A stretch of DNA of 36,010 nucleotides from Flavobacteriaceae bacterium (GCA_015490835.1 WFXA01000174.1:1-36010); one strand, 5' to 3'; positions 1-8,372 are shown, counted from the stretch's first letter. Notes: a model not told the origin generated them from the letters alone. Numbers and translations are program-made.

Positions 1-1502
1 GCTCTTATTAGGCGTTCTTTGGTTATATCAAAAATGGTAGGTTTTGCTACTTTTAACTCGTTTTTTACAAAATCGTAAGCCGTTTTATTGTTTTTTTGGT
101 TTATGAGTTCAGGTAGTTGTGCTAAAATAAATTTTCTATTTCCGCCATCTTCCGCATTTAGTTGCATTACGGCATCTGCTGTTGTTCCTGAACCTGCGAA
201 GAAATCTAGGATTATAAAATTTTGTTCAGCAATTATATTGATAAAATAAGTAATTAATCCAACTGGTTTTGGATTGGAAAAATATTTTTTTTTATCAAAC
301 AATCTTCCAAAATCAGAGCTACCTTTTTGATTAATTGGTTCTAGTATAAGATTTGAAAAAGCGCGACCGAAATCTTGTCTTATATTTCCTTCATTATCAA
401 CATTTTGATATACTTTGTATTTAATTGTATATTTAGACCCCTTGCTTTTGTCAGATTTTACGAATTCTAAAAATTTGTTTTGTAGTCCCCATTTTATTTT
501 ATCTTTATTCCATTTCCAAATCCAACCATCATTAACAAATTCAGAACGACCATTTGGAAATATAATTCCCCCATCAGGTGCTTCAATTCCAAAATTCATT
601 GAGTCAGAATATTGTAAGCCACCCCTATCAAGCGTATCCAAATAATATTTTCCGCGAGTATTAACAAATTCATCAATTAATCTAAAACGTGATTGATTAA
701 TTGAATCTATATCCCGATTCCAAATACCATTATTGATTGTGGTGGGATGATTTTTCGAATATAGTAATATTGATTCTGTAATATTTGCAATGTCTTTTGC
801 ATCATTTGCTCCTGTTTTTTTACGCCATACAAATTCACTTACAAAATTCTCCTCCCCAAAAACTTCATCCATCAAAAGGCGTAGTTGTGCCACTTCATTA
901 TCATCAATAGAAATAAAAATAACGCCATCTTCTTTTAGCAGTTGTTTTGCAATATAAAGCCTTGGATACATAAAAGTGAGCCAAGCAGAATGGCTGTTGC
1001 TTTTGCTTTGGGTAAAGTCTAAAATGCGTTTGGCACGTTCTTCACTTATTCCTGCCAATTCTTGCAGTTCGTCAACAGTAAATTTTCTGTCGTCTTGATA
1101 TACAAAACCGTCACTGCCTGTGTTGTAAGGAGGATCAATGTATATCATTTTTATTTTTTCGTAATAGGCATTTGATAAGTGCTTTAGCACTTCGAGATTA
1201 TCGCCTTTTATCAGTAAGTTTTCAGAGTTTTTGTTTTCTTTTTTTTGGTTAAAAGTTTCATCTTCTTTTAAAAGGGTAGTGGTTTCGTCTGTTGCGAGAA
1301 GACGAGCATAAGATTTTCCGAGCCAATCCATTCCGTAACTTTCTTTTGAAAAGTTAATTTCGGTTGCAGAAAGTTGTTTTTTAAACTTTTCAAAATCAAA
1401 ATTTCCACCTTTGTCAAAACATTGAGGGAAATGTTTTTTTAGTGTTTCCAAATCTTTATTTGGTGGTGTTATATTACCCGTAATTATTTGTTCTTTATAC
1501 AT
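1..1502 (-). CDS. mod: Type III restriction-modification DNA methyltransferase (Mod), 3' end cut by window
   Basis: I translated this minus-strand frame directly. It is open from an ATG at 1502 down to base 1, about 500 codons, with no stop in the window. It shows the two hallmarks of an amino-methyltransferase in beta-class order. The catalytic motif DPPYNTG is at residues 123-129 (nt 1136-1116), and the AdoMet-binding motif FFAGSGTTADAV comes much later, near residue 434. The N-terminal part contains SYGMDWLGKSYARLL and LLIKGDNLEVLKHL, typical of type III Mod proteins that methylate adenine-N6 and pair with a Res helicase-nuclease. The family is usually about 600-650 residues, so roughly 100-150 C-terminal residues lie outside. 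The target-recognition region would be the middle part (about residues 230-420). A res gene would be expected beyond position 1. The assignment to methyltransferase is firm; type III rather than another beta-class enzyme is likely. Confidence 0.93.
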   Translation of the reverse strand, partial: MYKEQIITGNITPPNKDLETLKKHFPQCFDKGGNFDFEKFKKQLSATEINFSKESYGMDWLGKSYARLLATDETTTLLKEDETFNQKKENKNSENLLIKGDNLEVLKHLSNAYYEKIKMIYIDPPYNTGSDGFVYQDDRKFTVDELQELAGISEERAKRILDFTQSKSNSHSAWLTFMYPRLYIAKQLLKEDGVIFISIDDNEVAQLRLLMDEVFGEENFVSEFVWRKKTGANDAKDIANITESILLYSKNHPTTINNGIWNRDIDSINQSRFRLIDEFVNTRGKYYLDTLDRGGLQYSDSMNFGIEAPDGGIIFPNGRSEFVNDGWIWKWNKDKIKWGLQNKFLEFVKSDKSKGSKYTIKYKVYQNVDNEGNIRQDFGRAFSNLILEPINQKGSSDFGRLFDKKKYFSNPKPVGLITYFINIIAEQNFIILDFFAGSGTTADAVMQLNAEDGGNRKFILAQLPELINQKNNKTAYDFVKNELKVAKPTIFDITKERLIR

Positions 1503-1507
1503 GTTTT

Positions 1508-1555
1508 AGGCATTCGTTATAAAAACCAAAAATAACGGATTTTTATTGAATGCCT
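1508..1555. repeat. Nested inverted repeat just upstream of the methyltransferase start
   Basis: The outer arms AGGCATTC (1508-1515) and GAATGCCT (1548-1555) are perfect complements. Inside them CGTTAT (1515-1520) pairs with ATAACG (1532-1537). The structure begins 6 bases from the methyltransferase start codon on the minus strand, so it lies in that gene's leader or promoter. It could be an operator or a leader hairpin; no function is shown. Confidence 0.5.
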
Positions 1556-1694
1556 TTTATTTTAAAATGATTTATTTTACTATCTGTTGTAGGTTTTTGT
1601 AAGCGTTGCAAAAAAAACAAACCCACTTGTAGAACAAACAGGTGTGTATTTTGTGCAGCTGGCTTTTTCTTTTTAGTAGGATTTTTTAGTAGGG

Positions 1695-1732
1695 GCTTGT
1701 GGTAACTATCCCCACAAAAGCTACCAACAAGC
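1695..1732 (-). terminator. Hairpin downstream of dnaN, possible terminator
   Basis: GCTTGTGGTA (1695-1704) pairs with TACCAACAAGC (1722-1732) with one bulged base, giving a 10-bp stem. It lies 50 bases past the dnaN stop in the dnaN direction. No strong T-run directly follows on the minus strand, so a terminator is only one reading. An alternative inner pairing, TTGTGG (1697-1702) with CCACAA (1712-1717), is also possible. Confidence 0.4.
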
Positions 1733-1781
1733 AGTTGCTTTTACAGTCTATTTAAAATTGTTTTTTTTAGTTAAAACTATA

Positions 1782-2900
1782 TTAGTTTCCTAACATTACC
1801 GGCATAACGAGCATGGTAACCATTTCGCCTTCATGCATTCCGTCGGCTGGAGTTAGTATTCCGGCACGACTGGGAAGCGACATTTCTAACACAATTTGTT
1901 CGCTATTAAGGTTGTTAAGCATCTCGGTAAGAAAACGAGAGTTAAATCCTATTTGCATATCGTCTCCTTGATAATCGCAGGTTAAACGTTCTTCGGCTTT
2001 ATTGCTGTAATCTATATCTTCTGCCGAAATATTTAATTCGGCGCCGGCAATTTTAAGACGGATTTGATGCGTGGTTTTATTTGAGAAAATAGAAACCCTA
2101 CGAACCGAGTTTAAAAATAAATTCCGATCTATAGTAAGTTTGTTAGGATTTTCTTTCGGGATAACCGCTTCATAGTTCGGGTACTTTCCGTCAATTAAAC
2201 GACATATTAACTGGGTGTTATCAAAACTAAATTTTGCATTAGAATCGTTATACTCAATAGTTACATCCTCTTCGCTTCCGGTTAGAATTCCTTTTAACAA
2301 GTTTAGCGGTTTTTTAGGCATTATAAATTCGGCTGTTTGCGAAGCCTGTAAATCATTTCTGGTGTATTTTACCAATTTATGTGCATCGGTAGCAACAAAG
2401 GTTAAGCTTTCGGTGCTAAATTGAAAAAACACACCGCTCATTACCGGACGTAAATCGTCGTTTCCGGCAGCAAAAATGGTTTTTGAAACAGCCGTTGCCA
2501 ATACATCTCCGGGAAGGGTTGTTTTGCTTGGGTCTTGCAACTCAATACTGGCAGGAAAATCTTCGGCATTTGCATACGCCAAAGCGTATTTACCATGACT
2601 GGAACTAATCTCGATAGTATTGTTCTCTTCAATTGTAAAAGTAAGCGGTTGTTCGGCAAATGTTTTTAAGGTATCTAAAAGTAATCTGGCAGGAATACAA
2701 ACAGCTCCTTTATGATCGCCCTCTACATCTAGTTCTGCCGAAATGGTGGTTTCTAAATCGGATGCAGAAACGGTTAACCGGTTTCCATCAAGTGAAAATA
2801 AAAAATTATCTAAAATAGGTAGCGTATTGTTGTTGTTAATAATACCTCCTAATACTTGTAATTGCTTTAATAAATACGAACTCGATACAATAAATTTCAT
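1782..2900 (-). CDS. dnaN: DNA polymerase III sliding clamp, beta subunit
   Basis: This 372-residue protein matches the usual length of the bacterial beta clamp, the ring that tethers DNA polymerase III to DNA and docks many repair and replication proteins. It opens with MKFIVSSSYLLKQLQVLGG and has the three-domain clamp pattern, including NTLPILDNFLF near residues 25-35, TFVATDAHKLV near 170-180 and DGKYPNYEAVIP near 240-250. It ends with a hydrophobic MLVMPVML, matching the conserved C-terminal clamp end. The start at 2900 is well placed behind an exact TAnnTTTG box at 2939-2946 (minus strand). It is divergent from the phosphatase lipoprotein. The downstream neighbour is a restriction-modification gene rather than a housekeeping gene. 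Confidence 0.97.
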   Translation of the reverse strand: MKFIVSSSYLLKQLQVLGGIINNNNTLPILDNFLFSLDGNRLTVSASDLETTISAELDVEGDHKGAVCIPARLLLDTLKTFAEQPLTFTIEENNTIEISSSHGKYALAYANAEDFPASIELQDPSKTTLPGDVLATAVSKTIFAAGNDDLRPVMSGVFFQFSTESLTFVATDAHKLVKYTRNDLQASQTAEFIMPKKPLNLLKGILTGSEEDVTIEYNDSNAKFSFDNTQLICRLIDGKYPNYEAVIPKENPNKLTIDRNLFLNSVRRVSIFSNKTTHQIRLKIAGAELNISAEDIDYSNKAEERLTCDYQGDDMQIGFNSRFLTEMLNNLNSEQIVLEMSLPSRAGILTPADGMHEGEMVTMLVMPVMLGN

Positions 2901-2938
2901 GCTCCGTTTACAGTTTTGTTATTATAAATTTTGATTTA

Positions 2939-2971
2939 CAAATATATTTTAAAATAATGGTATTATACCAA
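2939..2971 (-). promoter_or_regulatory. Bacteroidota-type promoter of dnaN
   Basis: On the minus strand TTG (2971-2969) is followed, 22 bases on, by TATATTTG (2946-2939), an exact TAnnTTTG -7 box. The dnaN start is 38 bases downstream. Confidence 0.6.
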
Positions 2972-3062
2972 CGTTGCCGAAAAATTATTAACAAGAAAGT
3001 TTGATAAATAAAACGGTATCGAAAACCTTGCAACGGGATGTGTTTAGAAAAAATTAAATGCG

Positions 3063-3070
3063 TACTTTTG
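3063..3070 (+). promoter_or_regulatory. -7 box of the phosphatase gene
   Basis: TACTTTTG is an exact TAnnTTTG match 17 bases before the ATG at 3088. The -33 TTG is poor. Transcription from here would begin near 3075, which rules out the upstream in-frame ATG at 3058. Confidence 0.5.
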
Positions 3071-3087
3071 AAACTAAAATATACCCA

Positions 3088-4149
3088 ATGAAGCATCTTA
3101 CTTTTTTACTCCTTATTTTTACCTTTTCTGCCTGTAATGACAAACCAAAAAAAACAGAAACTAAAACTCGTAGTATTGTTAAACAGAAAGAAACAAATCA
3201 ATCCGATTTCACCGCAGTTTTTGCCAGTTGCAACGATCAAAAAATGGAGCAACCGCTCTGGAAACCTATTTTAGAAACCCATCCGGACGTTTTTGTTTGG
3301 GGAGGCGATAATATTTATGCAGATACAAAAGATACTACCAAAATGAAACAGGATTATGCCTTGTTACTAGCAAATCCGGACTATAATAAACTCTCAAAAC
3401 AAACAAAAATAATAGGTACTTGGGACGATCACGATTATGGTATTAACGACGGTGGTAAAGAATGGGAGATTAAAGCCGATGCACAAAAAGTCTTTTTGGA
3501 TTTTTTAAAAGTACCTAAAGAGAGTCCCAGACGCAAGCAAGAAGGAATTTATACTGCCGAGGTTTTTGAAACGCCAAAAGGAAAAATTAAAATCATACTA
3601 TTAGATACAAGATATTTTAGAACCGGATTAAAAAAGAGCAACGTAAGAGGAAGACGCTACGAACCTTGGAATAAAAATCATAAAGGGACTATTTTGGGAG
3701 AAAAACAATGGGAATGGCTTGCTAAAGAATTGCAAGACACAACGGCAACTTTTACGGTACTAAACAGCAGTATTCAAGTTTTGTCCAGCGAACACGGATG
3801 GGAGCGTTGGGCTACGTTTCCCAATGAATTGGAAAAATTAAAACAAACCATAAAAAATGCAACTTCAAAAAATATTTTTATTATTAGCGGCGATAGACAT
3901 TTAGCAGAATTTTCGGTAGATAGAGTAGAAGGACTTCCTTACGAATTGGTAGATTTTACAACTAGTGGTTTAACAAAGACATTTCCCGATAATCCGGATG
4001 AATTAAACGCACTTCGAAAAGGAAAACAAGTTAAACAATTAAATTTTGGTGTTGTTTATTTTAATTTTGAAAAACAACAGGTAAAAATGGAAATAAGAGG
4101 AAAAGATAACACCCTTTATGAAACCTATACATTGGATTTTAAAAAATAA
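3088..4149 (+). CDS. PhoD-like alkaline phosphatase, lipoprotein
   Basis: This is a metallophosphoesterase of the alkaline phosphatase D family, expected to release phosphate from mono- or diesters outside the cytoplasm. From the start at 3088 it begins MKHLTFLLLIFTFSAC, a lipoprotein signal with a lipobox ending at the cysteine. Metal and active-site motifs follow in family order: FASCND near residue 45, GGDNIYADT at 72-80, GTWDDHDYG at 110-118, LLDTRYFR near 172-179 and SGDRHLAEF at 267-275. At 353 residues it is compact and lacks the N-terminal domain of Bacillus PhoD, as is common in Bacteroidota. I chose 3088 over 3058 because a -7 box overlaps the longer start and only the shorter one gives a signal peptide at the N-terminus. 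Substrate is unknown. Confidence 0.9.
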   Translation: MKHLTFLLLIFTFSACNDKPKKTETKTRSIVKQKETNQSDFTAVFASCNDQKMEQPLWKPILETHPDVFVWGGDNIYADTKDTTKMKQDYALLLANPDYNKLSKQTKIIGTWDDHDYGINDGGKEWEIKADAQKVFLDFLKVPKESPRRKQEGIYTAEVFETPKGKIKIILLDTRYFRTGLKKSNVRGRRYEPWNKNHKGTILGEKQWEWLAKELQDTTATFTVLNSSIQVLSSEHGWERWATFPNELEKLKQTIKNATSKNIFIISGDRHLAEFSVDRVEGLPYELVDFTTSGLTKTFPDNPDELNALRKGKQVKQLNFGVVYFNFEKQQVKMEIRGKDNTLYETYTLDFKK

Positions 4150-4184
4150 ACCGGTATCTTTATTCAAAAAAAAATAAGAATGTA

Positions 4185-5114
4185 ATGAAGTTAGTTTATA
4201 AATTAGGAATTGGGGTTTTAATAGTAGGAGGAATATACGCTTCGATACAAGCAGTGCAAAACCCGCCAACCGACGATATATTAGAAAAAAAATTAGTAAA
4301 CGATTACAATGTTTATGCCTTGCCATTACCGCAAGAAATAGATTTTTGTGGCGAACCGGTTCCGTTAAACAATCCGGATATTAGAGAACGCTTAGACAGG
4401 GAGTTGTTAGTTAACACCTATTGGCAATCTAACGGATTGTTGCTGATTAAAAGGGCAAATAAATATTTTCCTATCATAGAACCACTATTAAAAAAGTACG
4501 GATTGCCCGACGATTTTAAATACCTCGTTGTAGCCGAGAGTGGTCTTGAAAATAACAAGTCGCCGGCAGGAGCAGCCGGTTTTTGGCACTTTTTAAAAAG
4601 TACCGGAAAAGAATACGGTTTAGAAATAAACTCTTATGTAGATGAGCGTTATAACTTAGAGTTAGCAACAAAAGTTGCTGCAAAATATTTAAAAAACTCT
4701 AAAAACAAATTCGGAACTTGGACATTGGCTGCCGCTGCTTACAATGCAGGAAACGCCGGAATTCAAAAACAAATAGACAGGCAGGGCGTAAATACATATT
4801 ACGATTTGTTGCTAAATCAAGAAACCAGTAGGTACGTATTTAGAATTTTGGCATTTAAAGAAATTTTATCGAACCCGCAAAAATACGGATTTAACTTTCG
4901 TGAAAAAGATTTGTACCAACCCATTCCCACTTATTCGGTTAAGGTTGACACGCCCGTTACCGATTTTGCAAAATTTGCACAACGTTACGGAATAAATTAT
5001 AAGATATTAAAACTTCACAACCCTTGGCTACGTGATACGTTTTTAAAAAATGCTTCGGGTAAATCGTATTTTATACAAATTCCCAAACAAGGTTATTATA
5101 ATGCAGGACAATAA
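4185..5114 (+). CDS. MltD-like membrane-bound lytic transglycosylase (GH23)
   Basis: The enzyme is predicted to cleave the MurNAc-GlcNAc bond of peptidoglycan to make 1,6-anhydro ends. Residues 5-22 form an N-terminal membrane anchor or uncleaved signal. The SLT domain spans about residues 90-210. LVVAESGLE places the catalytic glutamate at E118, followed by SPAGAAGFWHFLKSTG (126-141) and AYNAGN (185-190). Most relatives have WQF where this protein has WHF (134-136). No complete LysM repeat is present, but residues 245-305 resemble a degenerate LysM-like tail (VDTPVTDFAKFAQRYGINY). The gene starts 35 bases after the phosphatase and its 3' end overlaps the next gene by 14 bases, so the three are probably cotranscribed. 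Confidence 0.9.
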   Translation: MKLVYKLGIGVLIVGGIYASIQAVQNPPTDDILEKKLVNDYNVYALPLPQEIDFCGEPVPLNNPDIRERLDRELLVNTYWQSNGLLLIKRANKYFPIIEPLLKKYGLPDDFKYLVVAESGLENNKSPAGAAGFWHFLKSTGKEYGLEINSYVDERYNLELATKVAAKYLKNSKNKFGTWTLAAAAYNAGNAGIQKQIDRQGVNTYYDLLLNQETSRYVFRILAFKEILSNPQKYGFNFREKDLYQPIPTYSVKVDTPVTDFAKFAQRYGINYKILKLHNPWLRDTFLKNASGKSYFIQIPKQGYYNAGQ

Positions 5115-5487
5115 AAAAATGAGCATTTCTACTCTTTTAATTTTGGTACTTATAGGTTTGTTAGCAGGATTTGTAAGCGGATTGTTAGGTATTGGCGGTG
5201 GTGTTGTTATTGTTCCGTTAATGATGTTGATTTTTGGATCTTCGCAACTCGAAGCGCAAGGAACGAGTTTGGCAGTATTAGCAGTACCGGTTACGTTTTT
5301 AGCGGCATACGGTTATTACACCGAAGGATATCTAAATTGGAAATATGCCCTCGCCATTGCTGTTACTTTTGTGATAGGCGGTTATTTAGGTTCTAAATTG
5401 GCAATTTCAATTCCAAAAGAGTTGCTAAAAAAAATATTTGCAATTGCACTTATTATTGTTGCTATAAAAATGCTTTTCGGTAAATAA
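5101..5487 (+). CDS. Half-size TauE/SafE (UPF0721) membrane protein
   Basis: This 128-residue protein has four predicted membrane segments. It carries the family signature GLLAGFVSGLLGIGGGVVIVP near residues 20-40, followed by GTSLAVLAVPVTFLAAYGYY and GGYLGSKLA. TauE/SafE proteins are sulfite, sulfoacetate or related anion exporters and normally have about 250 residues built from two such repeats. Here only one repeat is present, so a working transporter would need to be a dimer. I prefer the ATG at 5101, which overlaps the upstream gene's 3' end, over one at 5050, because the extra 17 residues lie inside the transglycosylase coding frame and are polar. Half-length versions are known in Bacteroidota. 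Substrate unknown. Confidence 0.85.
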   Translation: MQDNKKMSISTLLILVLIGLLAGFVSGLLGIGGGVVIVPLMMLIFGSSQLEAQGTSLAVLAVPVTFLAAYGYYTEGYLNWKYALAIAVTFVIGGYLGSKLAISIPKELLKKIFAIALIIVAIKMLFGK

Positions 5488-5512
5488 TTGAGTAAGAAAA
5501 GATTGTTCTGCA

Positions 5513-6214
5513 CTATTCTTTTAAAACATAATTGTTTTGAGTCCCTTCAAAGTTTTTCAACAGCGAAATACCGTTGTAAAAAGCGGTATAATTTAATTCA
5601 AAAGAGAGTTCGTATTTCTCGTTAAAAGGATGTAAAACACCTCTTCTTACATCTACAATTTTTTTGTTTTCATCTATAAAGAAAGAGGTAGGAAAACCTA
5701 AGGTGTGCTTTAGGGTTTGAATAATATGATTACTGCTATTTTCATCTTCATTCACATAAACAATTGTAATATGACGAGAATAGTTTTTGGCAACTTTACG
5801 TACCGCTTTCTTAGTGTCCCAAAACAGTACAACAAAATCAATATCTTTATAATAGTTATTGGCTATTTCATTTAAAGCAGGAATTTCTCCGGTACCGGGC
5901 GTACACCAAGAAGCATAGGTCATTAAAAAAATCGGTTTTTTAAAATCATACATTTCAATCCGCTTACCCGAAAGTTTTTTAACCTTAAAATCATCTAAAT
6001 AACTTCCATTAACAACATTTTTTATCAGCGAATCAAATAGAAATTCAGCTTTTTCATAGTCCTTTTCAAAATAAGCTCTATCAGACTTTATCGAGTAATT
6101 CTTGAAACTTTTACCCAACCGAATAGACAAAAAAGACTCGTCCGGTATGACGGTATTTTGGCATATCGCTGAAAAAGAAATCAATAAGAAGTATAAAAGT
6201 AGTTTTCTACTCAT
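5513..6214 (-). CDS. Secreted thioredoxin-fold (TlpA/ResA-like) protein with incomplete CxxC
   Basis: From MSRKLLLYFLLIS it has an N-terminal signal peptide, so it acts in the periplasm. The thioredoxin-like domain covers about residues 80-200: FLMTYASWCTPGTGEIPAL carries the nucleophile region and GFPTSFFID carries the cis-proline. The usual CxxC is replaced by C-T-P-G, so only the first active-site cysteine remains (checked in the DNA at 5895-5925). Residues 25-75 form an extra N-terminal helical part seen in Bacteroidota TlpA-like lipoproteins. It could be a redox-dead binding protein or use one cysteine with a partner thiol. An alternative start lies two codons upstream (6220). It is convergent with the TauE/SafE gene, 25 bases apart. 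Confidence 0.8.
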   Translation of the reverse strand: MSRKLLLYFLLISFSAICQNTVIPDESFLSIRLGKSFKNYSIKSDRAYFEKDYEKAEFLFDSLIKNVVNGSYLDDFKVKKLSGKRIEMYDFKKPIFLMTYASWCTPGTGEIPALNEIANNYYKDIDFVVLFWDTKKAVRKVAKNYSRHITIVYVNEDENSSNHIIQTLKHTLGFPTSFFIDENKKIVDVRRGVLHPFNEKYELSFELNYTAFYNGISLLKNFEGTQNNYVLKE

Positions 6215-6241
6215 ACACATTTGGTTTTGTTAGTTAGACTG

Positions 6242-6249
6242 CAAATATA
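6242..6249 (-). promoter_or_regulatory. -7 box of the thioredoxin-fold gene
   Basis: On the minus strand TATATTTG is an exact TAnnTTTG box 27 bases before the start at 6214. The -33 element is not clear. Confidence 0.5.
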
Positions 6250-6359
6250 CAAAAAGGTTGCTTTAGTTACTGCTTAAAATCATATAAAATTATTAAAATC
6301 AATTGTTTATACAAAGTTGTCTAACAAAAATCCGTTTATTTATTAAATTAAAACAAAGA

Positions 6360-6394
6360 AAAACCCTGTAAAAAGAAATAGAAAAACCCTGTAG
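6360..6394. repeat. Two 12-base direct repeats upstream of the ligase operon
   Basis: AAAAACCCTGTA occurs at 6360-6371 and again at 6383-6394, 23 bases apart, about two DNA turns. The second copy abuts the FNR/CRP-like palindrome. Such phasing fits binding of a second protein but nothing more is shown. Confidence 0.5.
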
Positions 6395-6438
6395 CTGACA
6401 AAAATCAGCGTTTAATCACATAACTAATATTATCTTAG
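6395..6438 (+). promoter_or_regulatory. FNR/CRP-like box plus promoter of the ligase-aspartoacylase operon
   Basis: GCTGA (6395-6399) and TCAGC (6406-6410) form a palindrome with a 6-base spacer, giving TGAC-N4-ATCA, which fits the TGAY-N4-RTCA pattern of FNR/CRP-family sites. A near-consensus -7 box TATCTTAG sits at 6431-6438 with no TTG at -33. If transcription starts about six bases past it, the palindrome centre lies near -41.5, the class II activator position. The start site is estimated, not observed. Confidence 0.5.
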
Positions 6439-6491
6439 CTTTTTATTTGTGCAAAAAGATTTCTAATCAATAAATTGCAAACACATACGGT

Positions 6492-8372
6492 ATGGGCGAT
6501 CAAAAAGTAAATAAAATTAAAGGAAAACATACAAAAGCAAGGTTTACACAACATTTGTTAGAAGACTTAAAAGCATTGGATTATATGCTTAAAAACAACT
6601 TGTTTGATGACGATACAATTCGTATTGGTGCCGAGCAGGAATTTTGTTTGGTAAATCAAGATTGGAGACCCTCTAAAAAAGCCTTAACTATTTTAAAAAA
6701 TATTGATGACCCTCATTTTACTACCGAAATTGCAAAATATAACCTAGAGCTTAACTTAGATCCTGTAGTATTAACAAAAAATGCTTTCAGTAAGGTTGAA
6801 AACCAATTAGCTAAGTTACTTCAAAAAGCAAAAAATAAGGCTGCTATTGCCCAAAACAGAATTGTTTTAACCGGAATTTTACCCACTATTACCAAAAACG
6901 AATTGCAACTGGATTATATGACCCCTAAACCTCGATACTATTTATTAAACAAAATGCTTAAAGCGTTGCGAGGTGGCGACTTTAGATTGCATATTCGTGG
7001 CGTAGATGAGCTAAATAACGTACACGATTCGGTTTTGTTTGAAGGTTGCAATACCAGTTTTCAAATGCACTTGCAAATTCCTTCGTACGACTTTATTGCC
7101 AGTTACAATTGGGCTTTGGCAATTTCGGGAGTGGTGTTAAGTATGTGTGTAAATTCGCCATTGTTACTAGGACGAGAGTTGTGGAGCGAAACACGTATTG
7201 CCTTATTTAAACAAAGTATCGATACGCGTAAATCTTCGTATGTTTTAAAAAACCAAGAAGCAAGAGTGGCGTTTGGTAACAATAGCTGGGCTGAAGGTAA
7301 CATTGTTGAAATATATAAAAACCTTATCGCACAACATGACAATATTGTTACTAAAACTATTTCTGCTAACTCACTTGAAGAAATTAAAAACGGAAATACT
7401 CCAAAACTGGAAGCCCTATGTACTTTTAACGGAACTATTTATAGATGGAATCGAGCATGCTATGGAGTAACAAACGGAAAGCCACACTTACGAATTGAAA
7501 ACAGATACATTCCCTCCGGTCCCTCTATAAAAGATGAAATGGCTAACTTTGCTTTTTGGGTGGGTTTAATGATGGGAAGACCCAAAAAATATAATGCTAT
7601 GCAAAAAGTGATGGATTTTAGAGATGCCAAAGCAAATTTCATTAAAGCGGCTCGATACGGAAAAGAAAGCCTGCTCTTTTGGGATAATACTTACGTTCCG
7701 GCTTCAGATTTGGTGTTACATAAATTTTTACCAATTGCAAAATCCGGTTTGCAAAAAATGAATATCGATGACCAAAGTATAAACGAATTATTAGGCATTA
7801 TTGAAAAACGTGCAAAAACACAAACAGGTGCAGAATGGATGATAACGAACTATCGTAAACTTTTAAAAAACAACAAACCCGATGATTCGCTTCAAATTTT
7901 AACAAAATCTATTTATGATTTTCAAAAAAATAACACTCCGGTCTCCCAATGGCGAATGTTACAGGATAACGAAAAATTAGATGCAAAAAAAAATACAGAA
8001 GTAGCACATATTATGACAACCCGACTTTTTGTAGTACATAAAAACGATTTGGCTTTACTGGCAACGAGCATTATGAAATGGAAAAACATTCATCACGTTC
8101 CGGTAGAGAGTAAAAAAGGAAAATTAGTAGGTTTACTTACTTGGAAACATTTATTGAAATTTCAAGAAAAACAAAAATCAACTGCATTAAATCATTATTT
8201 CGTCAAAGATATTATGGTAAAAAAAGTAATAACCGTTACACCACAAACAAGCATTAAAAAAGCAGTAACATTAATGAAAAAACACCAAATAGGATGTTTG
8301 CCGGTGATACAAAAAAAATACTTGGTAGGAATAATCACAGCAAAAGATTTAATCGAAGCATCCTATGCGTAA
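6492..8372 (+). CDS. GCS2-family carboxylate-amine ligase with C-terminal CBS domain pair
   Basis: Residues about 20-480 match the glutamate-cysteine ligase type 2 fold: IRIGAEQEFCLV puts acidic metal/substrate residues at E48 and E50, with HLQIP, MCVNSPLLLGRELW and NSWAEGN further on. These enzymes use ATP to join a carboxylate to an amine. Residues about 507-626 form two CBS motifs (VAHIMTTRLFVV... and VKDIMVKKVITVTP...LVGIITAKDLIEA), which usually bind adenine nucleotides and could sense energy state. The product is not known; glutathione synthesis cannot be assumed because the core differs from GshA. The stop overlaps the next gene's start by 8 bases, so ligase and aspartoacylase-like enzyme are translationally coupled. 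An FNR/CRP-like palindrome lies about 85 bases upstream. Confidence 0.82.
   Translation: MGDQKVNKIKGKHTKARFTQHLLEDLKALDYMLKNNLFDDDTIRIGAEQEFCLVNQDWRPSKKALTILKNIDDPHFTTEIAKYNLELNLDPVVLTKNAFSKVENQLAKLLQKAKNKAAIAQNRIVLTGILPTITKNELQLDYMTPKPRYYLLNKMLKALRGGDFRLHIRGVDELNNVHDSVLFEGCNTSFQMHLQIPSYDFIASYNWALAISGVVLSMCVNSPLLLGRELWSETRIALFKQSIDTRKSSYVLKNQEARVAFGNNSWAEGNIVEIYKNLIAQHDNIVTKTISANSLEEIKNGNTPKLEALCTFNGTIYRWNRACYGVTNGKPHLRIENRYIPSGPSIKDEMANFAFWVGLMMGRPKKYNAMQKVMDFRDAKANFIKAARYGKESLLFWDNTYVPASDLVLHKFLPIAKSGLQKMNIDDQSINELLGIIEKRAKTQTGAEWMITNYRKLLKNNKPDDSLQILTKSIYDFQKNNTPVSQWRMLQDNEKLDAKKNTEVAHIMTTRLFVVHKNDLALLATSIMKWKNIHHVPVESKKGKLVGLLTWKHLLKFQEKQKSTALNHYFVKDIMVKKVITVTPQTSIKKAVTLMKKHQIGCLPVIQKKYLVGIITAKDLIEASYA

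Larger units (their letters stand above)
1503..1781. other. Non-coding spacer between dnaN and the methyltransferase
   Basis: No convincing gene lies in these 279 bases. They contain two inverted repeats, annotated separately, and homopolymer runs. dnaN would be transcribed into this spacer and the methyltransferase starts at its far end, so it must hold the dnaN 3' end and the methyltransferase promoter. It may also mark the edge of inserted DNA carrying the restriction-modification locus, which is inference only. Confidence 0.5.

Noticed and set aside
415-645. 76-residue plus-strand frame
   Set aside because: It lies wholly inside the methyltransferase, whose motifs are unambiguous on the minus strand.
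4039-4326. 95-residue minus-strand open frame
   Set aside because: It overlaps the phosphatase end and the transglycosylase start, which are well supported on the plus strand, and has no family features.
6492-8372. Glutathione biosynthesis enzyme GshA
   Set aside because: It belongs to the GCS2 superfamily, but the CBS domains and the coupled aspartoacylase-like gene make a different substrate more likely.
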